From positions 1 to 64,000 of the forward strand of contig NZ_MJUZ01000009.1 in NCBI RefSeq assembly GCF_002237645.1: DNA of 64,000 nucleotides, given 5' to 3'. Position numbers and translations under genes: made by a program. Numbering within the stretch: position 1 is the first letter of the stretch; every line of letters starts with the position of its first letter. Positions 25,939 to 34,654 of this stretch are shown in pieces. This DNA is from Desulfovibrio sp. MES5. GTDB lineage: Bacteria > Desulfobacterota > Desulfovibrionia > Desulfovibrionales > Desulfovibrionaceae. The notes under the pieces are model-generated. The model was not told where the DNA came from. It did not search any database and saw only the letters and a program-made list of their open reading frames with translations.

Positions 25939-27444
25939 ATGGGAGAAGCAAAAGGGCAGTCGTCCGGATCCCAAATGACTATTGCCACAATTGTGGTAAT
26001 GAATATCACCGCAGTCGTGAGTCTGCGTTTTCTTCCTTCAGAAGCAGAGTACGGCCTGGGAGCAATTTTTTACTTTGCTCTTGCGGCCGTTGTATTTCTT
26101 GTGCCCATGTCCCTTGTGGCCGCTGAGCTTGCCACTACCTATCCTGAAAAGGGCGGCGTGTTCCGTTGGGTGAGTGAAGCCTATGGCCCGCGCTGGGGCT
26201 TTTTGGCCATGGCCATGCTGTGGATCGAAGTCATACCCTATTTTCCCACGGTGCTGACCTTCGGGGCCGTTTCCATCGCGTTTATGGACCCCCACATAAG
26301 CATGGCCGAAACCATCGCCGCCAATAAATGGTACATCACGGGCTTTGTGCTTGTTGTGTACTGGCTTTCTGTACTTATTGCCCTGCGCGGCGTTGGCATC
26401 TTCGCGCGGGTTTCAAAATGGTGCGGTATTGTGGGCACCATCATTCCCGCAGGGGTCGTGGTCATACTGGGCTTTGCCTACCTGTTCTTCAGCGGCAAGC
26501 CGCCCTTGATCGAACTGAGCTGGAACGCGCTGCTGCCCGACTTTACCAACTTCGGCAACGTCGTGCTGGCCGCCAGCATCTTTCTTGCCTACGCGGGCAT
26601 GGAAATGAACGCCGTTCACGTCAAGGATATGGACAATCCCACCAAAAAATACCCCATTGCCATCACCATAGCTTCACTCGGCACGGTGGCCATTTTTCTT
26701 CTGAGCACGCTTGGCATCGCCTTTATCGTGCCCAAGCAGGACATCAACCTTACCCAGAGTCTGCTGCTGGCCTATGACCTGCTGTTCAGATGGATCGACG
26801 CCGACTGGCTGGGCTCCGTGCTGGCCGTCATGCTGGCCTTCGGCGTGCTGGGCGGCGTGGTCACTTGGATAGCCGGCCCCAACACGGGTATGCTTGCAGT
26901 GGCCAAGGCCGGGTACCTGCCGCGCTGGTTCCAGAAGACCAACAGGTTCGGCATGGGCAGCCGCCTCATGATCGTGCAGGCGGTGATCGTGAGCATCCTG
27001 TCCATCACCTTTGTTGTCATGCCCTCGGTGCAGGCGGCATTTCAGATTCTGTCGCAGCTCACCGTCATTTTGTATCTTGTCATGTACATGCTCATGTTTT
27101 CCAGCGGTATCCGCCTGCGGCAGACGCAGCCGGACCGGCCCCGGCCCTATCGCGTGCCTGCCATGTATCTTTGGGCCGCCCTGGGATTTTTGGGGTCACT
27201 GCTGGCCTTTGCACTCAGCTTTGTGCCGCCGGTGCAGATATCCGTAGGCAGCCCGGAGAGCTACGTAATGTATCTTGTGGTGCTGGTGGTCATTTTTGTT
27301 GCCATCCCGCTGGTGATCTTCGCCATGCGCAAGCCGGAATGGCGTGACCCCGCCTCGGACTTCGAGCCGTTCACCTGGGAGAAGGAAAAGACCCAGAGCC
27401 AGACGGGGGCGCAAAACCCTGCTGCCGCAAATCCTCAGTCGTAA
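25939..27444 (+). CDS. Second GadC-like amino-acid antiporter (APC superfamily)
   Basis: A 501-residue, twelve-helix carrier of the glutamate:GABA antiporter family. It is clearly related to but distinct from the 23994-25478 protein: MTIATIVVMNITAVVSLRFLP, AELATTYPEKGGVFRWVSEAYGPRWGF, FLAYAGMEMNAVHVKDMDNPTKKYP and WIAGPNTGMLAVAKAGYLP align with equivalent GadC segments. GAGGAG lies before the ATG. The glutaminase gene follows after about 65 bases. An arrangement of carrier plus glutaminase suggests glutamine uptake, or glutamine/glutamate or GABA exchange, for acid resistance. The exact substrate is inferred. A Gln/Ala-rich tail follows the last helix. Confidence 0.9.
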   Translation: MGEAKGQSSGSQMTIATIVVMNITAVVSLRFLPSEAEYGLGAIFYFALAAVVFLVPMSLVAAELATTYPEKGGVFRWVSEAYGPRWGFLAMAMLWIEVIPYFPTVLTFGAVSIAFMDPHISMAETIAANKWYITGFVLVVYWLSVLIALRGVGIFARVSKWCGIVGTIIPAGVVVILGFAYLFFSGKPPLIELSWNALLPDFTNFGNVVLAASIFLAYAGMEMNAVHVKDMDNPTKKYPIAITIASLGTVAIFLLSTLGIAFIVPKQDINLTQSLLLAYDLLFRWIDADWLGSVLAVMLAFGVLGGVVTWIAGPNTGMLAVAKAGYLPRWFQKTNRFGMGSRLMIVQAVIVSILSITFVVMPSVQAAFQILSQLTVILYLVMYMLMFSSGIRLRQTQPDRPRPYRVPAMYLWAALGFLGSLLAFALSFVPPVQISVGSPESYVMYLVVLVVIFVAIPLVIFAMRKPEWRDPASDFEPFTWEKEKTQSQTGAQNPAAANPQS

Positions 27445-27511
27445 CGGAGCGCATAACGCCGAGGGCGCAGGGCGGCAGCGCACAATGCCGCCCTGCGCAA
27501 AGGAAATGCCC

Positions 27512-28444
27512 ATGCCCGATATTGAGAAAATCCAGTCCGTAGTGAACAGCGCCCACGCGCATTACAGCAAGGCTCCGGGCGGAGCCAATGCCGACTACAT
27601 ACCCTTTTTGGCAAATATTCCCAGCGATCTTGCAGCGGTGGCTGTTGTAACGGCGCAGGGGCAGATGGCGGCGACGGGCGACGCCCAGTACCGCTTTGCC
27701 ATAGAATCCATTTCAAAGGTCTGCACCCTTGCCCTGGCTTTGGAGGATATGGGAAGGCAGGCGGTACAGGAAAAAATAGGCGTCAGTCCCACGGGGCTGC
27801 CGTTCAATTCTGTAATGGCCCTTGAACTGCACGGCGACAAGCCCCTGTCGCCTCTGGTCAACGCCGGGGCTATGGCTTCTGCCAGTCTTGTGAAGGCCGC
27901 CTCCCGGGAGGAGCGCTGGCAGCGCATCCTGGACATGCAGCGCAGGCTCGGCTCAAAGGATATCGCTATGTCCGACGAGCTTAACCGCTCGGAGCAGACC
28001 ACCAATTTTCATAATCGGGGCATTGCGTGGCTTTTGTACGCGGCAGGCTACATGTACTGCGACCCTATGGAAGCCTGCGACGTGTATACGCGCCAATGCT
28101 CAACCCTGCTGACGACAGTGGAACTGGCCACCATTGGCGCGACCATTGCCGCCAAAGGACGCAACCCCATCACTGGAGAGCAGGTGCTCAAGCCTGAAAA
28201 CTGCGCCTGCATTATGGCGGAAATGACCATGGAAGGCTTGTACGACAGTTCGGGCGAATGGGCCTATACCGTGGGGCTGCCCGGCAAGAGCGGCGTGGGC
28301 GGAGGCATTTTGACCATTGTGCCGGGCATTATGGGCATAGCGGCCTTTTCGCCGCCGCTGGACCCTGTGGGCAACAGCGTGCGCGGTCAGAAAATGGCCG
28401 CCTTTGTGGCCCGTGAGCTTGGCTATAACCTGTATAAATCCTGA
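27512..28444 (+). CDS. glsA: Glutaminase (beta-lactamase-like fold)
   Basis: Hydrolyses glutamine to glutamate and ammonia; the ammonia neutralises protons and the glutamate can feed GadB. From MPDIEKIQSV the protein is 310 residues, the family length, and the catalytic Ser-x-x-Lys pair falls at S66-K69 (IESISKVCTL), the same positions as in E. coli YbaS. LVNAGAMAS and NFHNRGIAWLLY also match. An in-frame ATG lies two codons earlier, but AAGGAA abuts it. The ATG at 27512 has the proper six-base spacing. It is in an operon with the upstream antiporter and is followed by a strong terminator. Confidence 0.95.
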   Translation: MPDIEKIQSVVNSAHAHYSKAPGGANADYIPFLANIPSDLAAVAVVTAQGQMAATGDAQYRFAIESISKVCTLALALEDMGRQAVQEKIGVSPTGLPFNSVMALELHGDKPLSPLVNAGAMASASLVKAASREERWQRILDMQRRLGSKDIAMSDELNRSEQTTNFHNRGIAWLLYAAGYMYCDPMEACDVYTRQCSTLLTTVELATIGATIAAKGRNPITGEQVLKPENCACIMAEMTMEGLYDSSGEWAYTVGLPGKSGVGGGILTIVPGIMGIAAFSPPLDPVGNSVRGQKMAAFVARELGYNLYKS

Positions 28445-28573
28445 TGGTCTGTAAACGGCAGAGACTTCGCCTGACAAAGGCCTCGCGAGCAACGGCTCCG
28501 CATGGCTGAGTTCCCGCATGGTGACGATTTCGCATAACACCTAATTTGTATAACAGCAGTTCCGCATGACAAA

Positions 28574-28609
28574 GGGCCGCCTGGCGTAAACGCCGGGCGG
28601 CCCGATTTT
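28574..28609 (+). terminator. Intrinsic terminator after glsA
   Basis: A thirteen-base stem GGGCCGCCTGGCG (28574-28586), loop TAAA, 28591-28603, then GATTTTT. It may also serve the opposite-strand SPFH gene, though with a weak U-tract. Confidence 0.85.
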
Positions 28610-28690
28610 TCTGGTTCAAGCGGTTTTGCGCTTTGAAGACGCCTGCAGCGCAGGCCAGCAGGCTCTAAAGCATTTCAACGTTCATCTTGC

Positions 28691-29638
28691 TTAGGAGCGG
28701 TTGGCGCTCTTGGCAAGGCCTTCGCCGGGCTTGATGATCTTGCTCACAGCAGCCACCATGCCCGCCGCATCGGCTATGTCCGAAGGGATAATGAGGCTGT
28801 TGCCCTGCTTGGCAATGTGGCCGAACTGGTCAATGTAGGCTTCGGCCAGACGCAGCTGGGCGGCGGCCACAGCGTCGTTGCCAAGCTGTTCACCCACGAT
28901 GCGCAGGCCTTCGGCTGTGGCCATGGCCACGGTGCGGATCTGCGCGGCTTCGCCGTCGGCCTTGTTGATCACTGCCTGCTTGTCGCCTTCAGACTGGGCA
29001 ATGGCAGCGGCCTTGGCGCCTTCCGCCAGGTTGATGCGTGATTGCATTTCGCCTTCGGACTGCGCAATGACGGCGCGTTTTTCGCGTTCCGCGCGCATCT
29101 GCTTTTCCATAGCTTCCATAACGGTGATGGGGGGCGTGATGTCGCGGATTTCATACCGCAGCACCTTGACGCCCCAGGGCGCTGTGGCGGCGTCCAGGGC
29201 TTCCACCACTTCCTGATTGATGCGCGTGCGCTCCTCAAAGGTGCGGTCAAGTTCAAGCGTGCCTATGACGGAACGCAGTGACGTCTGCGCCAGCTGGATG
29301 GCGCCCCATTCATAGTCCGAAATGCCGTAGGCGGATTTGTCGGGCGTGATGATCTGAAGGTAGAGCACGCCGTCGATGTCCACGCTTACGTTGTCGCGGG
29401 TAATGCAGGTCTGCTTGGGCACGTCCAGCACCTGCTCCTTGAGGCTGCGTTTGTAGGCGATAACATCCACAAATGGCACAAGAATATGAAAACCCGCGTA
29501 CAGTACCTTGCTGAATTTGCCGAGCCGTTCCACCACGAAGGCGGACTGGTTGGGCACAACAACCGCTGTTTTGACAAGGACGATGATAACTAATACGGCC
29601 AATAGAAAAAGCCATCCGAAGCTGTTCATGAATTCCAT
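28691..29638 (-). CDS. SPFH/Band 7 (stomatin-prohibitin-like, paraslipin) protein
   Basis: A 315-residue membrane-anchored scaffold protein. Residues 5-25 form an N-terminal hydrophobic anchor (FGWLFLLAVLVIIVLVKTAV). The SPFH core follows (VVPNQSAFVVERLGKFSKVLYAGFH; QTSLRSVIGTLELDRTFEERTRIN), then a long Ala/Glu-rich coiled coil (MEKQMRAEREKRAVIAQSEGE, about 180-240). Such proteins form ring-like oligomers in membrane microdomains and usually pair with NfeD proteins and sometimes FtsH. The ATG at 29638 has GAGG five bases upstream. The NfeD gene lies on the same strand, but about 470 bases upstream with a repeat D copy between. Confidence 0.92.
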   Translation of the reverse strand: MEFMNSFGWLFLLAVLVIIVLVKTAVVVPNQSAFVVERLGKFSKVLYAGFHILVPFVDVIAYKRSLKEQVLDVPKQTCITRDNVSVDIDGVLYLQIITPDKSAYGISDYEWGAIQLAQTSLRSVIGTLELDRTFEERTRINQEVVEALDAATAPWGVKVLRYEIRDITPPITVMEAMEKQMRAEREKRAVIAQSEGEMQSRINLAEGAKAAAIAQSEGDKQAVINKADGEAAQIRTVAMATAEGLRIVGEQLGNDAVAAAQLRLAEAYIDQFGHIAKQGNSLIIPSDIADAAGMVAAVSKIIKPGEGLAKSANRS

Positions 29639-30111
29639 AATTACCTCATGCATGTAGTGTAGAGCAACGTTACGTTAAAACTGCTCTTGGCGGCTGCGGG
29701 ATCAGGCGCTCTCCGTGAAGGTGAAAGCGCAGTATGCCTGCGCTGTTACGGGTCGAAGCGGGCGTGTTGCAAGCCTGTGAGAATGTTTAGCGTCGAAGGG
29801 AATCCGCTCTGGGTCTTGCAGGCACGGATTTGCCCCGGGCAAGCATTCTGGCCGGGTATGGCGCTGTGCCGGTTGCGGTGCGGCGCTCGTGCGCGTTGCG
29901 GCGTGCGCAGCCATGCGGCGCTTGCGGGCGTTTTGAAAATTGGCTGGCACGGTTTGCGCCCTTGCTGGCTCGACTGGCCCGACTGGCGCAGAAGCCGCAG
30001 CTGTAGCGGCTGGCGCTGTTGTCGCTGCTGGCGTTGTTTGCCGCTTGTCCCATTTTGCGTGGCGGCGTGGCCATTGCCACGGGCATGCTCTGCCGCCCGG
30101 GAAAACCTATT
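29639..30111. other. Gene-free gap between nfeD and the SPFH gene
   Basis: Contains repeat family D copy 3 (29660-29795). The remainder is G/C-rich with long but shadow-like frames on both strands (runs of Cys, Arg and Trp). No gene is supported. A gap this long is odd for a pair that is normally adjacent. Confidence 0.5.
29660..29795. repeat. Dispersed multi-hairpin repeat, family D, copy 3
   Basis: AGAGCA...TGCTCT hairpin near 29661-29686, GGCGGCTGCGG, AAAGCGCAGT, then GTTACGGGTCGAAGCGGGCG and TGTGAGAATG. The order of blocks is the same as in the copy at 34147-34296, with more divergence in the middle. Confidence 0.6.
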
Positions 30112-30588
30112 TCAGGATACGGTCACGGGCTGCACGCGCAGCACAAGAGCATTGGCAGGATCAGCCCCCAGCACCAGTACCGGGCTGCCTGCCGCAATGT
30201 GTTCGTGGGCCGTGGCGCGCCAGAAGCTGCCGTCAATGCTGACCTCGCCCACTTCGCCGGGACGCAGGGCCTTGCTGACCACGCCCTGCCTGCCTGTCAG
30301 GAGGTGCGGAGCGCACTGTTCCTCGTCCTGCCCATCGCAGTTTGCGGATGGGTTGCGGCTGGAGCGCCCGCCAAAAACGGCCCGGAGGCGGCGGCGCAGA
30401 AACAGCAGGGTAAGAAGGGATATGCAGATAAAGACAACGATCTGCCACGCGAGGTCCGTGCCCAGCAGCGCGGCCAGGGCAGAAGCCCAGGCCCCCACGC
30501 CGAAAAAGAGCAGCACCATGGCCGGGGTCATGAGCTCGGCCACAAAAAAGGCCACACCCACGATAAACCAGAGAAGAGGCGCGTTCAT
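30112..30588 (-). CDS. NfeD family protein
   Basis: A 158-residue short-form NfeD. Two to three N-terminal membrane segments (LLWFIVGVAFFVAELMTPAMVLLFFGVGAW and IVVFICISLLTLLFL) are followed by a soluble OB-fold domain (LTGRQGVVSKALRPGEVGEVSIDGSFWRATA). NfeD proteins partner SPFH proteins, here the gene at 28691-29638 downstream on the same strand. The membrane protease domain of long NfeD is absent. A hairpin at 30642-30674 separates this gene from the upstream unknown gene. The partnership is family knowledge plus neighbourhood, not shown by sequence. Confidence 0.9.
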   Translation of the reverse strand: MNAPLLWFIVGVAFFVAELMTPAMVLLFFGVGAWASALAALLGTDLAWQIVVFICISLLTLLFLRRRLRAVFGGRSSRNPSANCDGQDEEQCAPHLLTGRQGVVSKALRPGEVGEVSIDGSFWRATAHEHIAAGSPVLVLGADPANALVLRVQPVTVS

Positions 30589-30693
30589 GATATGTTCCGT
30601 GCGGTCAGCCGTGTGCGCCGGGGCGGCCTGTCGCTATTTGAAGGGGCGCGGAGGCGCTGCGCCTCCGTGCCCCTCTGTGAAAAAAACGGGCCG

Positions 30694-31659
30694 CTACTGT
30701 TGCGGGGCCTCGTCAATGTCGATTATGCGGCCCTGAAGCCAGATGTAGGCATCAATGGCCATGCCCGCTTCGGGTTCCAGATCGCCCAGGACCATCTTAG
30801 ACGCATAGATGACCAGGCGCAGGGGCTCGCGGTTATCAAAGGGAAAGCTGACGAACAGCACCTTGACCGGCATGTTTTCCAGTTGGCTGTCCTGCACTTC
30901 ATCAATAATGGCGCGCATCTGGTATTCGCAGAAATTGCGGCCAGGCATGATCATGTGGCGGTCGCTCACGTCCACCTGAAGGGGCGGCACGTCCAGACGG
31001 CCCTTGTCGGGGTTGGCCGCAAGCCACTGCTCTGCATAGGCCTCGTACTGCGGGCCCTGAGTGATGGTCATCTGGTCCAGCAGGGCCTTGCGCACCGCAT
31101 AGGCCAGACCGGCCACCAGAAAGGTGTGCGTGACGCCGGGGGTAAGGTCTGCCCTGTCGCGGCCATACAGTGGATCAAAGAACCACATGGGGTTCTTGCC
31201 TTCAATCATGCTGACGGCCACGTTGGCGCCCATGCCGTTTTCCCACGGGTGCACGCCGTCAACCATAAGGTCATTGGGCAGACCGTCCAGCAGAGGCGTG
31301 GCGGAGGTAGGCGTGAGCTTTTCGCCTTCTTCGCCTGTCATCAGCACCGAGGCGCGCACGGGCTGATCCTGCGGCCAGGCCATCAGGATGTGGTCCATGT
31401 TGCCGCGTTTCCACTGCCATGAAGGGCGGGTTCCGCCTTCATGCAGAACCGTGCCGACAATCTGTCCCATAATTTCAGCCGGGTTGCGGCCCGTAAGCAC
31501 TGCCCAGGCATCGCCAAGGCCTTCATAGTGCGTACGGTTTTTGCCTTCGGCAGCGGCCTGCGCGTCTTCGCGCGTCACGGCTTCCGCCTCGGCATTCCGG
31601 CTTGCGGAAGTTTCGTTGTCAGCGGTTTCAGGTGCTGTGTTTTCGATCTTTTTGGACAT
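30694..31659 (-). CDS. Conserved-looking protein of unknown function, 321 residues
   Basis: Not recognised. The first 45 residues are a low-complexity Ala/Glu/Thr-rich hydrophilic segment. The remainder looks globular, with no signal peptide or membrane helix. Notable stretches are HILMAWPQDQPVRASVLMTG (about 90), GVHPWENGMGANVAVSMIEG (about 135) and, near the C-terminus, VKVLFVSFPFDNREPLRLVI followed by AIDAYIWLQGRIIDID, which has the look of a beta-barrel (OB-like) domain. It lies downstream of pnp on the same strand after a 115-base gap with a G/C-rich hairpin. Context does not define a role. Confidence 0.75.
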   Translation of the reverse strand: MSKKIENTAPETADNETSASRNAEAEAVTREDAQAAAEGKNRTHYEGLGDAWAVLTGRNPAEIMGQIVGTVLHEGGTRPSWQWKRGNMDHILMAWPQDQPVRASVLMTGEEGEKLTPTSATPLLDGLPNDLMVDGVHPWENGMGANVAVSMIEGKNPMWFFDPLYGRDRADLTPGVTHTFLVAGLAYAVRKALLDQMTITQGPQYEAYAEQWLAANPDKGRLDVPPLQVDVSDRHMIMPGRNFCEYQMRAIIDEVQDSQLENMPVKVLFVSFPFDNREPLRLVIYASKMVLGDLEPEAGMAIDAYIWLQGRIIDIDEAPQQ

Positions 31660-31774
31660 GGGAGCTTCCTTTACTGCTCTTTCAGCGGCCCGGCCAGGCG
31701 CTGACGCGCCCGGCCGGGGAATGCTTCAACTCAAGCCTCAGTTATACTGCGCGTTGAGAATGTCCGCCAGGCGG

Positions 31775-34024
31775 TTAGCGCCTGTCGCCACGGCCACCGC
31801 GGTCACGACCGCCACGGTCGCGATCGCCACGGCCCCTGTCGCCACCACGGTCGCGGTCGCCACGGTCAGAGCGGGGCGGGCGGGCGGTGTCTTCGGGGTT
31901 CCAGGGGTGGCCCTGTTCTTCCAGCAGTACGGCCTTGCGGCTGGCGCGGATACGGTCGCCATTGATTTCAATGACCTTGACCACCATGTCTTCGCCAAGA
32001 CGCGCTACGTCGCCGGGCTGTTCCACGCGGTTAATGTCCAGCTGCGAAACGTGCACAAGGGCTTCCACGTTGGGCAGAACTTCAACAATAGCACCGATTT
32101 CCATGATTTTGCGCACCTTGGCGGTGTAGTTCTTGCCGATGTCGGGGCGCTGGTCGTAGTAGGAAACCATTTCGCGGGCTTTTTCAAGGGACTCGGCCGT
32201 GGGGGCGAAGATGGACACGCGGCCCGAATCTTCAATATCCACGGAAGCGCCGGTGGCCGCAGTGATGGCCTTGATGTTCTTGCCGCCGGGGCCGATGATG
32301 AGGCGGATGATGTCGGGGTTCACAAAAACTTCGGCATGCTGCGGGGCATAGCGCGAAAGTTCCTTGCGCGGCGAAGCGATGGCGTTGGCCATTTCTTCCA
32401 GAATGTGCAGGCGACCCTGACGGGCCTGCTGCATGGCGCTGCGCATGATTTCCGTGGTCAGACCCGTGATCTTGATGTCCATCTGCACGCCGGTGATGCC
32501 TTCGGCAGTGCCCGCGATCTTGAAGTCCATATCGCCCAGGGCGTCTTCGTCACCGAGGATGTCGGTGAGCACGATGAACTTGTCGCCTTCCTTGATGAGG
32601 CCCATGGCCACACCGGCCACAGGAGCGGTCACGGGCACGCCCGCGTCCATGAGGGAGAGCGAGCCGCCGCAGACGGCGGCCATTGACGAGGAACCGTTGG
32701 ATTCCATCGTTTCGGACACCACGCGCAGGGTGAAGGGAAAGTCCGTCGCAGTGGGCAGCACGGGGCGCAGGGACTTTTCAGCCAGAGCGCCGTGGCCGAT
32801 TTCGCGGCGGGACACGCGCACGGGCTTCACTTCGCCCACGGAGAAGGGCGGGAAGTTGTAGTGCAGCATAAAGCGCTTGGTGACGTCGCCGGTGAGGGAG
32901 TCCATGCGCTGTTCGTCAGTGGAGGAGCCGAGCGTGGCCACAACCAGAGACTTGGTTTCGCCGCGGCGGAACAGGGCGGAGCCGTGGGCGCGGGGCAGGA
33001 GGCCGGTCTGGATCTGGATGGGGCGCACCGTGGTGGTGTCGCGGCCATCAATGCGCGTGCCTTCGTTGACGATGCGGGCGCGCACCAGCTTCTTTTCAAG
33101 GCCGGACAAAATGTCGCCCACAGCCTTGAGGGCGGCTTCGTTTTCGGCCCAGGCGGCGTTGGCCTTGAGGGCCTCCATCACCTTGTTTTTGACTTCTTTG
33201 CGGGCGTCCTTGCGGGCCATTTTTTCAGGCACGCGCAGGGCTTCTTCCATGCCGTTGGCAAGGGCCAGCTCATGCACGAGGGCCACCAGGGCCGGGTCGT
33301 CTTCATGCGGGGTAAAGGCCATCTTGGGCTTGCCGCAGAGCTCGCGCAGCTTGTGCTGGATTTCCACCAGCGGGAGAATCTGCTGACGGCCCCATTCGAG
33401 GGCGTCGATGATCACGTCTTCGTGCACAAACTGGGCGTCGCCTTCCACCATGGTGAGGGCGTCGCCGGAAGCGGCGAAAACGATGTTAAAGTCGCTGAGG
33501 GCCTGCTGCTCAAAGGTGGGGTTGAGCACGAACTGGCCGTTGACGCGACCAATGCGGCCACCGGCCACCGGGCCTTCAAAGGGCAGGGGGGACAGCATGA
33601 TGGCCGCCGAAGCGCCCGTGAGCGCCAGCACGTCGGACTCGTTTTCCTGGTCAGCGGAAATGACGCTGGCGAGCACCTGCACGTCTTCGTTCAGGCCCTT
33701 GGGGAACAGCGGACGAATGGGCCTGTCGATCAGGCGTGAAACCAGGGTTTCGCGCTCGGACGGACGGCCGATTTCGCGGCGGAAGAAGCTGCCGGGGATG
33801 CGTCCGGCGGCGTACATTTTTTCGGAGTATTCAACGGTAAGGGGAAAGAAGCCCTTGTCGAATTCCAGCGGCTGCGAGCAGACGGTGACGAGCACCACGG
33901 TGCCGCCGCACTGAATCCAGACTTCGCCGTGGGCCTGATTGGCCATACGGCCGGTTTCCAGAATAACTTCCTTGCCGCCAACCTGGCAGGTGAGGCGTGT
34001 GGGATTGAAAATATCTTGCAACAT
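31775..34024 (-). CDS. pnp: Polyribonucleotide nucleotidyltransferase (PNPase)
   Basis: A 3'-5' phosphorolytic exoribonuclease of the RNA degradosome and tRNA/mRNA decay. Two RNase PH domains are present (first: FFRREIGRPSERETLVSRLIDRPIRPLFP; second: GTRIDGRD to DEDALGDMDFKIAGTAEGIT, with the catalytic Asp cluster). A KH domain follows (IRLIIGPGGKNIKAITAATGA, about 560), then S1 (YTAKVRKIMEIGAIVEVLP...VHVSQLD, about 630). The 749-residue length is slightly long because of a C-terminal Arg/Gly/Asp tail (about the last 35 residues, RGDRDRGG-like repeats), probably extra RNA binding. It lies downstream of rpsO, as in many bacteria. Confidence 0.97.
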   Translation of the reverse strand: MLQDIFNPTRLTCQVGGKEVILETGRMANQAHGEVWIQCGGTVVLVTVCSQPLEFDKGFFPLTVEYSEKMYAAGRIPGSFFRREIGRPSERETLVSRLIDRPIRPLFPKGLNEDVQVLASVISADQENESDVLALTGASAAIMLSPLPFEGPVAGGRIGRVNGQFVLNPTFEQQALSDFNIVFAASGDALTMVEGDAQFVHEDVIIDALEWGRQQILPLVEIQHKLRELCGKPKMAFTPHEDDPALVALVHELALANGMEEALRVPEKMARKDARKEVKNKVMEALKANAAWAENEAALKAVGDILSGLEKKLVRARIVNEGTRIDGRDTTTVRPIQIQTGLLPRAHGSALFRRGETKSLVVATLGSSTDEQRMDSLTGDVTKRFMLHYNFPPFSVGEVKPVRVSRREIGHGALAEKSLRPVLPTATDFPFTLRVVSETMESNGSSSMAAVCGGSLSLMDAGVPVTAPVAGVAMGLIKEGDKFIVLTDILGDEDALGDMDFKIAGTAEGITGVQMDIKITGLTTEIMRSAMQQARQGRLHILEEMANAIASPRKELSRYAPQHAEVFVNPDIIRLIIGPGGKNIKAITAATGASVDIEDSGRVSIFAPTAESLEKAREMVSYYDQRPDIGKNYTAKVRKIMEIGAIVEVLPNVEALVHVSQLDINRVEQPGDVARLGEDMVVKVIEINGDRIRASRKAVLLEEQGHPWNPEDTARPPRSDRGDRDRGGDRGRGDRDRGGRDRGGRGDRR

Positions 34025-34146
34025 ATGAATTCCTTTGCATGGGCGAAGGGGATTCCGGCAAAAGCGGGCAAAGTGGCGTGTCCCTGCCTGATTTTCCCGG
34101 ACCCCCCTTCAGACGTTGTGCCCCATCGGGGGCAGTTTGCGTGCAT

Positions 34147-34296
34147 TAGAGCATTTTTACTTTGAAAGTGCTCCGGCGACTGCGTGAACAGCCGCCCGCT
34201 GCCAAGGCGTAAGCGCAGTTGATTTGCGCGGTTAAGCGCCGAAGCGAGCGTGTCGTAAGCTTTGAGAATGGATATTCTCAACGTTACTCTGCTCTA
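34147..34296. repeat. Dispersed multi-hairpin repeat, family D, copy 2
   Basis: AGAGCATTTT/AAAGTGCTCC hairpin, CGACTGCGTGAACAGCCG, AAGGCGTAAGCGCAGTT (identical 17 bases in copy 1), GTTAAGCGCCGAAGCGAGCG and TTGAGAATGGATATTCTCAA. The last block is itself a palindrome. It ends in TGCTCT, complementary to its start, so the whole element can close on itself. Confidence 0.7.
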
Positions 34297-34300
34297 AGTG

Positions 34301-34331
34301 GCAAGGGGGAAGCCTCAGGCTCCCCCCTTGC
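34301..34331 (-). terminator. Stem-loop after rpsO
   Basis: GCAAGGGGG pairs with CCCCCTTGC around an inner AGCCT/AGGCT stem. There is no U-run after it on the minus strand, so it is better read as a processing or partial termination structure than a strong terminator. Confidence 0.5.
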
Positions 34332-34342
34332 AGCCAAAAGCC

Positions 34343-34612
34343 TTACTTGCGCAGGCCAAGCTTCTCAATCAGCGCACGGTAGCGCTGAACATCGGTCTTC
34401 TTCAGGTAGTTCAGAATATTGCGGCGACGGCCAACAAGCTTCAGCAGGCCCGTACGGGAGTGAAAGTCCTTCTTGTGCTCTTTGAAGTGACCGGTGAGGT
34501 CTTCAATACGGGCAGTAAGCAGGGCAACCTGCACTTCGGGGGAGCCAGTGTCGCCTTCGTGTTTGGCGTGGGCGTCAATGACCGCTTTCTTCTGATTTAC
34601 ATCCATTACCAC
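34343..34612 (-). CDS. rpsO: 30S ribosomal protein S15
   Basis: Primary 16S rRNA-binding protein of the small-subunit platform. The 89 residues show the S15 signature [19 protein letters not shown] and [20 protein letters not shown]. The start chosen is GTG at 34612, because AAGGAG lies seven bases upstream. The in-frame ATG two codons later (MDVNQKKAV) would be 13 bases from it. It lies between truB and pnp, the conserved gene order. S15 commonly represses its own mRNA through a 5' structure; the gap from truB (42 bases) is short for such an element, so this is not shown. Confidence 0.97.
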   Translation of the reverse strand: MVMDVNQKKAVIDAHAKHEGDTGSPEVQVALLTARIEDLTGHFKEHKKDFHSRTGLLKLVGRRRNILNYLKKTDVQRYRALIEKLGLRK

Positions 34613-34654
34613 AGCAGTTCTCCTTGAGTAAGGCTGTTACGGGCGTGATGGCCC

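Larger units (their letters stand above)
34025..34342. other. rpsO-pnp intergenic region
   Basis: Contains repeat D copy 2 (34147-34296) and a long stem-loop at 34301-34331. No gene. The equivalent E. coli spacer carries a terminator and RNase III processing sites that let PNPase regulate its own mRNA; the stems here could serve likewise. Confidence 0.5.

Noticed and set aside
29687-31422. Long plus-strand frames over the SPFH-nfeD gap and opposite nfeD and the unknown gene
   Set aside because: Rich in Cys/Arg/Trp or His/Gly, antisense to NfeD and the 321-residue protein. No family resemblance, so not called even in the gene-free gap.
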